A stretch of DNA of 64,000 nucleotides from Ferrovibrio terrae. GTDB taxonomy: Bacteria; Pseudomonadota; Alphaproteobacteria; Ferrovibrionales; Ferrovibrionaceae. The position numbers were made by a program, and so were the translations under genes. The notes beneath the pieces are model-generated. The model was not told where the DNA came from. It did not search any database and was given only the letters and a program-made list of their open reading frames with translations. Location: positions 2,082,001 through 2,146,000 of the forward strand of contig NZ_CP041636.1 in assembly GCF_007197755.1 (NCBI RefSeq), given 5' to 3'. This document shows, in pieces, positions 52,523 to 59,808 of this stretch. Positions within the stretch are counted from its first letter, which is position 1; each line of letters opens with the position of its first letter.

Positions 52523-53074
52523 ATGCCATATAAACTCAACAATGTCGCAGTGCTTGTGATCGACAGCAATCACAACCACATGCAGCTTATTAAAGAGGTT
52601 CTTCGACCGCTCGGTGTCACGCGCATTGCAGAATGCCTGAATGCGAAGGATGCACTCACCTATCTCGAAAACAACGTCGTCGATATCATCTTCACCGAGT
52701 GGCATATGGACGGCGAGATGGATGGCCTTGGCCTCGTCGAGTGGATCCGCAAGAACCCGGCGTCGAAGAACGTGTTCGTGCCGATCGTGATGGTGACCGC
52801 GCAGTCGGAAGAGTGGAAGGTAATTAAGGCGCGCGATGTCGGCGTCACCGAATTCCTGGTGAAGCCGTTCTCGGCCAAGACGATGGCGCGCCGCATCACC
52901 ATGGTGATCGAATATCCGCGCCAGTTCGTGCGCACCGACGACTTCTTCGGCCCCGACCGGCGGCGCCACAAGGTGTCGAACTACACCGGCGAGGAACGCC
53001 GCAAGGACATGCTGGAGAAGGGCGACCAGCAGATGGACGACAGTGCGGTTCAGAACCTGCTGAACGAGCTTTGA
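52523..53074 (+). CDS. Receiver-domain protein with Glu in place of phospho-Asp
   Basis: A 183-residue protein with an N-terminal CheY-like domain and a C-terminal tail (FFGPDRRRHKVSNYTGEERRKDM) typical of a small alphaproteobacterial response-regulator family. The phospho-acceptor is replaced by Glu59 (IIFTEWHMDGEMDG) and the acidic pair is reduced to Asp14-Ser15 (LVIDSNHNH), while the Thr (VMVTAQ) and Lys (FLVKPF) remain. It is unlikely to be phosphorylated normally and may be constitutively active-like. It follows cheD by 24 bases. Confidence 0.88.
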   Translation: MPYKLNNVAVLVIDSNHNHMQLIKEVLRPLGVTRIAECLNAKDALTYLENNVVDIIFTEWHMDGEMDGLGLVEWIRKNPASKNVFVPIVMVTAQSEEWKVIKARDVGVTEFLVKPFSAKTMARRITMVIEYPRQFVRTDDFFGPDRRRHKVSNYTGEERRKDMLEKGDQQMDDSAVQNLLNEL

Positions 53075-53155
53075 GAGTTTTCTCGGCTTGACGGCCCGCA
53101 ATTGCGGGACCAAGATTCACATCACCGAAACATGCGGGAGGTTGGCCGTTCCGGT

Positions 53156-53581
53156 ATGAGCGAGGTTGTCACCTTGCAGCAGTTCAGGCGTTTGCCAGAG
53201 GACTCTGCCCATGACGGGGCGGGGCATGGTGCTGACGTCAAGCTGATCGTTGCCAGAAGCACCGACCCGAGGCCGGCGACAGAGCCGGCCGTTTTTTTTG
53301 ACCGCCGCGAATTCAACCTGATCCTCAATCTCTACGCCCGCATGGTCGGGATGGGCGAATGGCGCGACTATGCCATCGGGCATGACCGCGAAAGCTGCAG
53401 TTTCGCCGTTTTCCGCCGCACCGCCGACGGCGCGCTTTATCGCATCGTGAAAACGCCGAAGCTGGCGCGCAAGCAGGGTGCGTTTGCCATCGTCGCGCAG
53501 GGCGGTCGCATCGTGCGGCGCGGTAAGGAGCTTGCTGTCATGCTGCGCTTCTTCGAGCCCAAGCGCGAAGCCACGCTTTAA
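53156..53581 (+). CDS. DUF2794 family protein
   Basis: A protein of about 141 residues. FDRREFNLILNLYARMVGMGEWRDYAIGHD, FAVFRRTADGALYRIVKTPKLARKQGAF and KELAVMLRFFEPK match DUF2794, a conserved alphaproteobacterial family without known function. The start is uncertain: the ATG at 53156 or 53132, neither with an ideal ribosome-binding site. It ends before a shared terminator at 53597. Confidence 0.82.
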   Translation: MSEVVTLQQFRRLPEDSAHDGAGHGADVKLIVARSTDPRPATEPAVFFDRREFNLILNLYARMVGMGEWRDYAIGHDRESCSFAVFRRTADGALYRIVKTPKLARKQGAFAIVAQGGRIVRRGKELAVMLRFFEPKREATL

Positions 53582-53596
53582 TTCTGCAAAGAAAAA

Positions 53597-53622
53597 GGGC
53601 CCCCGCCAATCAGCGGAGGCCC
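53597..53622. terminator. Shared terminator of convergent DUF2794 and secreted-peptide genes
   Basis: GGGCCCCCGC pairs with GCGGAGGCCC (one mismatch) around CAATCA. The left flank AAAGAAAAA supplies a T-run for the minus-strand gene. Confidence 0.65.
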
Positions 53623-53661
53623 GGACCAGAAATCAGTCCTGATCAAACGGTCAACTGGTGA

Positions 53662-53886
53662 TCAGACCTTCTTGGCCTTCTTGGCGGCCGGCTTGGCAGC
53701 AGCCTTCTTCTCGCCAGTCTTTTTCTTGGCGGGCGCAGCAGCCTTTTTCTCGGCCTTCTTGGCCGGCTTGGCGCTCTGCGTCTGGCCGGCGGCCTGCGCG
53801 GCCGGGGCGAAAGCAGGAGCAACGGTGCCAGCCAGGAAGCCGGCCATTGCGAAAGCAGCGGCAATCATTTTCACGCGGGTCAACAT
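53662..53886 (-). CDS. Small secreted Lys/Ala-rich protein
   Basis: A 74-residue protein. MLTRVKMIAAAFAMAGFLAGTVAPAFA is a probable signal peptide cleaved near residue 27-32. The remaining 40 residues are almost only Lys, Ala and Pro (AKPAKKAEKKAAAPAKKK), similar in composition to histone-H1-like C-termini. A signal peptide with a polycationic tail suggests a periplasmic or envelope-binding peptide. No family is recognised. Confidence 0.7.
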   Translation of the reverse strand: MLTRVKMIAAAFAMAGFLAGTVAPAFAPAAQAAGQTQSAKPAKKAEKKAAAPAKKKTGEKKAAAKPAAKKAKKV

Positions 53887-54035
53887 CAGGGTCCATCCCT
53901 ATGCAATGTGCTGCAAACCGGTCCGTCGCATAGCTTGGCGAATCACCGGCTGCATCGCGTTCACGTTGCGCCTCTCGCATGCAATCGGCAATGGGCGATA
54001 TTTTGCCTGCGACGCTGTGTCGGTTTACGGGAAGT

Positions 54036-55349
54036 TTATACCTGCAGGAGCGTGACGAGCTCGCGACGATGTTTCGCGACGTTTGGCCGATCCTGCAAAC
54101 GACGCTCCAGATGCGGCTTTATCGCGGCTTTCTCGCCTGCTTTCGCACCGGCCTGCAGCCACACCTGCCAGAACAGATCGCGTTGCGCATGGCTGCCGCC
54201 GATCTGCTGCAGGCCCTCCAGTGCCGAAGGTAATTTTTCGTATACCTGTCGCCACTCGCCGCGACCGTAGGCCACAACCCCCTCGGCCAGCGGCAGACCG
54301 ACCAGGCGCCAGATCTGCGTCGTCAGCTGCTCAGGCTGGCTGGCGACGTGATTGCGCAGGCTGCGGAGCAATTCCTTGGCAGCAGCATCTCGTCCGGCGC
54401 GGCTGAGCGCCAGCAGGTAATGCGCATCCAGGAAAGGCTCGACATGCTCGGGCCCGCGCTTCTCGATATAGTCCGCGACATCCTGCCAGCGGTTGCCGAT
54501 CTCGAGACCGGCGAATTCCAGCCGCGCCAGCAAAGCCACGGCATTCACCTGGTCCTGGCTGTAGTCCTTCCACACCCCCCAGACCTGTTCGTCATAGAGG
54601 CGGAGCGCGTCTTCGGGCCGGTCGGCGTCGATCGCGAACAGCGCGGCATGCCACCAGTTGTGGCTGCGCATGAAGGAATTCTTCTCGGCCCAGCAATCGG
54701 AAAAGCCGAGCATGGTCTCCAGACCCTCGGCGCAGCGGCCCTGCGTTTCCATCACATGCGCCAGCGCATGATGCGCCCATGGTTCGCAGCGCTTCAGCGC
54801 GATCGCCTGCCGCGCGGCGGCTTCGGCCTCGTCCAGCCGGTTCATTTCCTCCAGGCCAAACGCCAGCATGCCATGCATCTCGGCCGCATCGCGATGATGC
54901 GGCAGGGCGGCCTGCGCGATGCGCAGCATCCCGGCGAGGTCGCCGACATGGAACATATGGAACTGCGTCATCTTCACGGCGGCCAGGTCCTGCGGCCAGC
55001 GTGTGGCGATATCTTCGGTCAGCCGGATCGCTGTCTCGGCGTCATTGGCCACCCAGGCAGACACCTGCGCATGCCACAGCCGCTCGCGTTCGGTGGCACG
55101 CGCCAGATGCGGTTCAGCATTGCGCAGCCAGGGCCGGGCCTTGGTGACCGACTCTCCGGTCTGCAGGAACATCTCCAGCGCCGCCGCCTTGGCCTGCGCG
55201 ATCACGCAGGCCGGGTCGGCGCGCGCCGCCTCCCACACGGCGGCTGCCGTGGTGCCGTAAGTCAGGAAGCTGGTGTCGAAGGTGTTCAGGCCTTCGATGC
55301 AGGCCGGGTTGTCGGTGGCAATCTCGAGGCCCCAGCGGTCTTTCAGCAT
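54036..55349 (-). CDS. Tetratricopeptide repeat protein (TTC38-like)
   Basis: A 437-residue helical-repeat protein resembling bacterial TTC38 homologues. Helical pairs are seen in GMLAFGLEEMNRLDEAEAAARQAI, HHALAHVMETQGRCAEGLETM and NWWHAALFAIDADRPEDALRLYDEQVWG; HxLAHVxE and HNWWHxAL are typical of this family. ATG at 55349 lies two bases before the end of the upstream metallopeptidase. An open frame continues upstream into that gene and is not used. It is translationally linked to the metallopeptidase, so a joint role is likely. Confidence 0.83.
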   Translation of the reverse strand: MLKDRWGLEIATDNPACIEGLNTFDTSFLTYGTTAAAVWEAARADPACVIAQAKAAALEMFLQTGESVTKARPWLRNAEPHLARATERERLWHAQVSAWVANDAETAIRLTEDIATRWPQDLAAVKMTQFHMFHVGDLAGMLRIAQAALPHHRDAAEMHGMLAFGLEEMNRLDEAEAAARQAIALKRCEPWAHHALAHVMETQGRCAEGLETMLGFSDCWAEKNSFMRSHNWWHAALFAIDADRPEDALRLYDEQVWGVWKDYSQDQVNAVALLARLEFAGLEIGNRWQDVADYIEKRGPEHVEPFLDAHYLLALSRAGRDAAAKELLRSLRNHVASQPEQLTTQIWRLVGLPLAEGVVAYGRGEWRQVYEKLPSALEGLQQIGGSHAQRDLFWQVWLQAGAKAGEKAAIKPHLERRLQDRPNVAKHRRELVTLLQV

Positions 55350-55350
55350 G

Positions 55351-56856
55351 TTATTTCGCGGCGTCCTGCCAGTCGTTGATCTTGTCGAGCGGATAGATCG
55401 GCCGGCGCACGTTCCGGTAGGGGATGATGCTGTTGTCCGACGTCGTGACGCCTTCGCCATCCAGCGTAAACGTCGCTTTGGCCAGCGGTGCGAAACCGGC
55501 GCGATAATGGATGCGCGATTTCAGCAGCAGGAATTTCTTGTGCTCAGGCTCAATGCCGACCGAGCGGAACACGCCGGTATCCCAGGGCTCGTGATGCCGC
55601 GACACGATCACGATCTGCATCCGGCCGTCGACTTCCAATACGGCTGTGGGGCCCATCATCACCTTGTAGCCCGTATACATCGGGCCACGCACGATCCATT
55701 CGCCGTCGGTCAGCGTCTTGACCTTGCCGGTGACTTTCAGCGGCTTGCCCTTCAGTTTCAGCGACGGCATGTCGCTCTTGCCGCCGAGATCGAGCGTCAC
55801 GGTCGCGCCGACGCCGGCCTTCTGCATCGCCTCGACCGCCGCCGGATCCCAGACCGCGCCGACGGCGACGTCTTCCAGACCCTGCTTCAGCACTTCGGCG
55901 ATCACCATCATCACATCCTGCGTGCCGCCCGAGCCGCAGTTGTCGGCGTGATCCAGCAGGATCACCGGGCCGCCGAGATTTTTCGCACCGGTCTGCTTGG
56001 CCTTGGCCACCGTGTCGCCGAGGTCGCGATGCTGGTAGATATGCAGATCGCGCTTGTCCCACACCTTGGCAGCGATCGCATCGGCGGCGGTATCGGCCTG
56101 CTTCTGGTCGTTGCCGACGGTGATCACCGTGGTGCCGGCTTCCGTGATGTCGGCCATGGCAAAACCGCCGAACACACTGGCGCAGGGCAGGCCTTTGGCT
56201 TCCTCATCCACGCAGGCCTGGATCGCCGATTTCATCGGCTCGTCATCCGTGCCCTGGCACAGCGTCTGCGACAGCAGCGGCAGCTGGCGCAAGGCCATCG
56301 CCGGTTTGGCCCGCTTGCCGGCCAGGAAATCCATCACCACGCGGCCGACCTGGCCGGCCACCACGTCCATGTCGACATGGGGATAGGTCTTGTAGCCGAT
56401 CAGCGCCGTGCAGTTGTTCACCATCTTGGGCGTCAGGTTGCAATGCAGGTCGAGCGTGACGGCAATCGGCAGGTCGGGCGCGATCTTGCGGATGTTTTCC
56501 AGCAGCGTGCCTTCGCCGTCTTCCAGGCCTTCCACCGCCATGGCGCCATGCAGGTCGAGCAGGCAGCCATCGCAGCCGGCGCGCACCGCCTCCAGGATCG
56601 GATCGGTCAGCCGCTTGTAGGCGTCGGCCGTGACCGGTCCGCTCGGCATGGCTTCCGCGGCCATCGGCAGTACGACCTCGGCGCCGTATTCCCTGGCGAG
56701 GTTGAGATAGACGCCGAGCGGCATGTTGGTCTTGCCATAGGCGTCGATGGCGGCCTGGCCCGTGTACAGCCCCCAGGCCTCGAAGCGGGCGAAATCTGTG
56801 ACGAGCGGCGAAAACGTATTGGTTTCGTGCTTCACCATCGCGAGGACAAGTTTCAT
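55351..56856 (-). CDS. M81-family metallopeptidase (MlrC-like)
   Basis: A 501-residue MlrC (microcystin-degradation) family protein. The N-terminal VKHETNTFSPLVTDF, then LLDLHGAMAVEGLEDGEG, VTLDLHCNLTPKMV and TYPHVDM hold the metal ligands, and a C-terminal MlrC_C domain contains ILLDHADNCGSGGTQD. Despite the name most members are from bacteria that do not degrade microcystin and act on unknown peptides or amides. It is co-transcribed with the TPR protein. Confidence 0.92.
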   Translation of the reverse strand: MKLVLAMVKHETNTFSPLVTDFARFEAWGLYTGQAAIDAYGKTNMPLGVYLNLAREYGAEVVLPMAAEAMPSGPVTADAYKRLTDPILEAVRAGCDGCLLDLHGAMAVEGLEDGEGTLLENIRKIAPDLPIAVTLDLHCNLTPKMVNNCTALIGYKTYPHVDMDVVAGQVGRVVMDFLAGKRAKPAMALRQLPLLSQTLCQGTDDEPMKSAIQACVDEEAKGLPCASVFGGFAMADITEAGTTVITVGNDQKQADTAADAIAAKVWDKRDLHIYQHRDLGDTVAKAKQTGAKNLGGPVILLDHADNCGSGGTQDVMMVIAEVLKQGLEDVAVGAVWDPAAVEAMQKAGVGATVTLDLGGKSDMPSLKLKGKPLKVTGKVKTLTDGEWIVRGPMYTGYKVMMGPTAVLEVDGRMQIVIVSRHHEPWDTGVFRSVGIEPEHKKFLLLKSRIHYRAGFAPLAKATFTLDGEGVTTSDNSIIPYRNVRRPIYPLDKINDWQDAAK

Positions 56857-56960
56857 GGGGCCGGCAATCCTTGTTCGTAAGCAGATGATTTCAGCTTACG
56901 GCTGCCGGCTTGGGCTTGTCACGGGGGAAGCGAATGGTTCAGGCGTGGTTCGGCACTGCA

Positions 56961-56996
56961 CAAAAAAAGCCCCGGCAGTTACCTGCCGGAGCTCTT
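56961..56996 (-). terminator. Rho-independent terminator after the Bax inhibitor-1 gene
   Basis: On the minus strand AGCTCCGGCAG pairs with CTGCCGGGGCT, followed by TTTTTTT. It lies 24 bases downstream of the stop at 57020. Confidence 0.85.
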
Positions 56997-57019
56997 TGGA
57001 AACCGGGTTTTAGCCGGGA

Positions 57020-57745
57020 TCACTCGTTCTTCTGGCCGAACAGGCTGAGCAGGGCCATGAAGATGTTCAGGAAGTTCAGGTACAGCGAGGTCGCGCCGAA
57101 CACCGCCTGCTTGGTCTGGATATCCGAGGCATCGCCCTCGTAGAACTCAGACTTGATGCGCTGCGTGTCGAAGGCGGTCAGGCCGGTGAAGACCAGGACG
57201 GTGATCGCCGAGATCGCGAACTGCAGCACGGTCGAGCCCAGGAAGATGTTCACCACGCTGGCGATCACCAGACCGATCACGCCCATGAACAGGAACGTGC
57301 CCATGCCGGTCAGGTCGCGCTTGGTGGTGTAGCCCCACAGGCTCATCGCGCCGAACATCGCCGCGGTGATGAAGAAGATGCGCAGGATCGACGTGCCGGT
57401 GTAGACCATGAAGATGGTCGAGATCGACAGGCCCATCGTGGCGGTGAAGGCCCAGTAAAGGCCCTGCACTGCGGCGGCCGACATCTTGTTGGCGCCGAAG
57501 CTCATCACCAGCAGGATGCCAAGCGGAGCCAGCATGACCACGAAGGACATGCCGCCGGTGAAGAGGGTGCTCATCAGGGCGGGAGACTGCGAAACCACGA
57601 GGGCGACGATGGCGCTCAGCGCCAGGCCCGAGCCCATGTAGTTGTAGACCCGCAGCATGTAGCTGCGCAGGGCCTGATCCACCACGGCACGATCGATCGT
57701 GGTGGTGCCGTAGCCAAAGCGCGGCTGATTGAACGGGGTCGCCAT
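57020..57745 (-). CDS. Bax inhibitor-1/YccA family membrane protein
   Basis: A 241-residue protein with about seven membrane segments. The start NQPRFGYGTTTIDRAVVDQALRSYML and the segments FVVMLAPLGILLVMSFGANKM, GLYWAFTATMGLSISTIFMVY and VFTGLTAFDTQRIKSEFYEG are typical of alphaproteobacterial BI-1 proteins. YccA-type members modulate FtsH protease, and other BI-1 proteins are pH-sensitive calcium channels. It stands as a single gene with its own terminator. Confidence 0.93.
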   Translation of the reverse strand: MATPFNQPRFGYGTTTIDRAVVDQALRSYMLRVYNYMGSGLALSAIVALVVSQSPALMSTLFTGGMSFVVMLAPLGILLVMSFGANKMSAAAVQGLYWAFTATMGLSISTIFMVYTGTSILRIFFITAAMFGAMSLWGYTTKRDLTGMGTFLFMGVIGLVIASVVNIFLGSTVLQFAISAITVLVFTGLTAFDTQRIKSEFYEGDASDIQTKQAVFGATSLYLNFLNIFMALLSLFGQKNE

Positions 57746-57998
57746 AGGTTTGCCTCCTCAGACAAATGTTGTTCCCAGCATATTGTCAGTGCCGGGGTGA
57801 AATTCAAGAATAAACCCTGCATAAAATTTCTTTATAAGTCATTCAGGTGACGGAGATTTTTCATCCGGATGGGGGATTTGCCGCCAAACTGGGCTGCTGC
57901 AGATTTTGTGAGTCCGGCCCTCGTCAGGCGGCAGGGCGCGGCGTACAAAGACGACGCCCCGACGTGATGGCGGAAAACCGCCAATTTTTCAGGTTCTT

Positions 57999-59201
57999 AT
58001 GACCGCAACCCCGAGCAATCCAACGGCCAGTGCGCCCTCACTCTGGCGTCTGACCCTGATTCTGGGGGCGCTCAGCGCCTTCACGCCGCTGGCGGTCGAC
58101 ATGTATTTGCCGGGCCTGCCGGCGCTGGAGCGCACGCTCGCCACCGATTCAGGCGGCGTGCAGCGGACGCTCTCGGTGTTTTTTCTCGGCCTCGCCATCG
58201 GCCAGCTGGTTCTCGGGCCGCTCAGCGATCGGTATGGCCGGCGCGGACCGCTGCTGGTCGGCAACCTGCTGTTCATCGCCGCTTCCATCGCCTGCGCACT
58301 GGCGCCCACCATCGACAGCCTGATCGCCGCGCGCTTCGTGCAGGCTTTCGGCTCCTGCGCCGGCATGGTGATCTCGCGCGCCATGGTGCGCGACCTGTTC
58401 GAGCCGCGCGAAGGCGCGCGGGTGATGTCGCTGCTGATGCTGGTCACCGGCGTGGCGCCGATCCTGGCGCCGCTGATCGGCGGCTACATCCTGGCGGTGT
58501 TCGACTGGCACGCGATCTTCTGGCTGATGGCCGGCATCGCCACGCTGGTGATGATCGCGGCAAGGCTGTGGCTGCGCGAAACCCGCGGGCCCCAGCCCGA
58601 CATGCGGCTGACCCTCGGCTCGGCCTTGCGTGTCTATGCCGACCTGCTCACCACGCGGCGCTATATGGGCTACGCGCTGGCCTCCGGTTTCGGCCTGGGC
58701 GGGCTGTTCTCCTATATCGCGGCCTCGCCCTTCGTGTTCATCGATCTCTTCCATCTGTCGCCGCAGGCCTTCGGTTGGGTGTTCGGCATCAATGCGGTCG
58801 GCATCATCGGCTTCTCGCAGGTCAACCGCGCGCTGCTGCGGCGCTTCACGCTGGACGAAGTGCTGATCGTCGCGCTCTTTGTCATGGCCTCGGCCGGTTT
58901 GCTGCTGCTGGTCTGCACGGGCTTTTCCATTGGCGGCATCTGGGGCGTCTGGCTGCCGCTGTTTCTCTACATCACCAGCCTGGGTGCCGTGCTGCCCAAT
59001 GCCGGTGCGAGCGCCATGGCCGCCGAAGCACATCGCGCCGGTTCGGCCGCGGCATTGATCGGCACGCTGCAATTCGGCCTGGGTGCGGTGACCAGCGGCC
59101 TTGTCGGCCTGCTGGCGGCCAGCCCGGCGCTGGGCATGGGCATGATCGTTGCCGCCTGCGGTGTCGCCGGCCTCGCGGCGCGGCTGACTTTGGCGCGCTG
59201 A
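57999..59201 (+). CDS. MFS multidrug exporter, Bcr/CflA type
   Basis: A 400-residue major facilitator with twelve membrane segments. TLILGALSAFTPLAVDMYLPGLPALE at the N-terminus and GLAIGQLVLGPLSDRYGRRGPLLVG (motif A) are hallmarks of the Bcr/CflA drug-resistance subfamily, along with RFVQAFGSCAGMVISRAMVRDLFE (motif between TM4 and TM5). It probably exports drugs such as bicyclomycin or chloramphenicol, or endogenous peptides. Its stop is one base from the convergent methyltransferase stop. Confidence 0.93.
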   Translation: MTATPSNPTASAPSLWRLTLILGALSAFTPLAVDMYLPGLPALERTLATDSGGVQRTLSVFFLGLAIGQLVLGPLSDRYGRRGPLLVGNLLFIAASIACALAPTIDSLIAARFVQAFGSCAGMVISRAMVRDLFEPREGARVMSLLMLVTGVAPILAPLIGGYILAVFDWHAIFWLMAGIATLVMIAARLWLRETRGPQPDMRLTLGSALRVYADLLTTRRYMGYALASGFGLGGLFSYIAASPFVFIDLFHLSPQAFGWVFGINAVGIIGFSQVNRALLRRFTLDEVLIVALFVMASAGLLLLVCTGFSIGGIWGVWLPLFLYITSLGAVLPNAGASAMAAEAHRAGSAAALIGTLQFGLGAVTSGLVGLLAASPALGMGMIVAACGVAGLAARLTLAR

Positions 59202-59202
59202 C

Positions 59203-59808
59203 TTAAGCCTTTCGCTGCGCCAGCCAGACGGTATGGCCGGCGCAGTCGGCGTCATTCGCTTTATGCGCCACGACGGTAAAACCGGCTTCCGCCAGTAGCA
59301 GGCGATATTCTTCGGGCGCGAGGCTGGCATGATACAGCGCCTCGCCGGCATGGTCGCCGGTGGCTTCGCCATGCGCCGGCCCGCTGGTGAACATCAATGC
59401 GGCATCGGGCGCGGCATGGCGGCGGAAAGTCTCGAACATGGCGCGCTGGTCGTCATAGGTGAGATGGAAGAAGCTGTCCCAGGCGACAATGCCGTTGAAG
59501 CTGCGCTGCAGCGCAAGGCCGCGCATGTCGGCCTCGATCCAGTCATGCGCGGGGAAGCGCTGGCGACAGAGTGTGAGTAAAGTCGGCGCGGTATCGATGC
59601 CGGTGACGCCGAAACCCTGCGCGATCAGCCAGGCCGCGATCGGCTCCGCATGACCGCAGCCGAGATCCAGTACGGCAGCCTTCGCGGGCAGCAAAGCGGC
59701 GAAACGCTCCAGCCAGCTACGCTCGAACAGCGCGCGGCTGCGGCGGGTGTCGAATTCGCCCGCCTTGCGTTCGTAGATGCCGATGATCTGCTCTGGCTGT
59801 GCCATCAT
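59203..59808 (-). CDS. Class I SAM-dependent methyltransferase
   Basis: A 201-residue methyltransferase. Motif I is AVLDLGCGHAEPIAAWL, then GFGVTGIDTAPTLLTLC (acidic loop) and FNGIVAWDSFFHLTYDDQ (motif post I). The substrate is unknown; the simple one-domain structure suits a small molecule. The ATG overlaps the ABC permease stop by four bases. Confidence 0.9.
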   Translation of the reverse strand: MMAQPEQIIGIYERKAGEFDTRRSRALFERSWLERFAALLPAKAAVLDLGCGHAEPIAAWLIAQGFGVTGIDTAPTLLTLCRQRFPAHDWIEADMRGLALQRSFNGIVAWDSFFHLTYDDQRAMFETFRRHAAPDAALMFTSGPAHGEATGDHAGEALYHASLAPEEYRLLLAEAGFTVVAHKANDADCAGHTVWLAQRKA

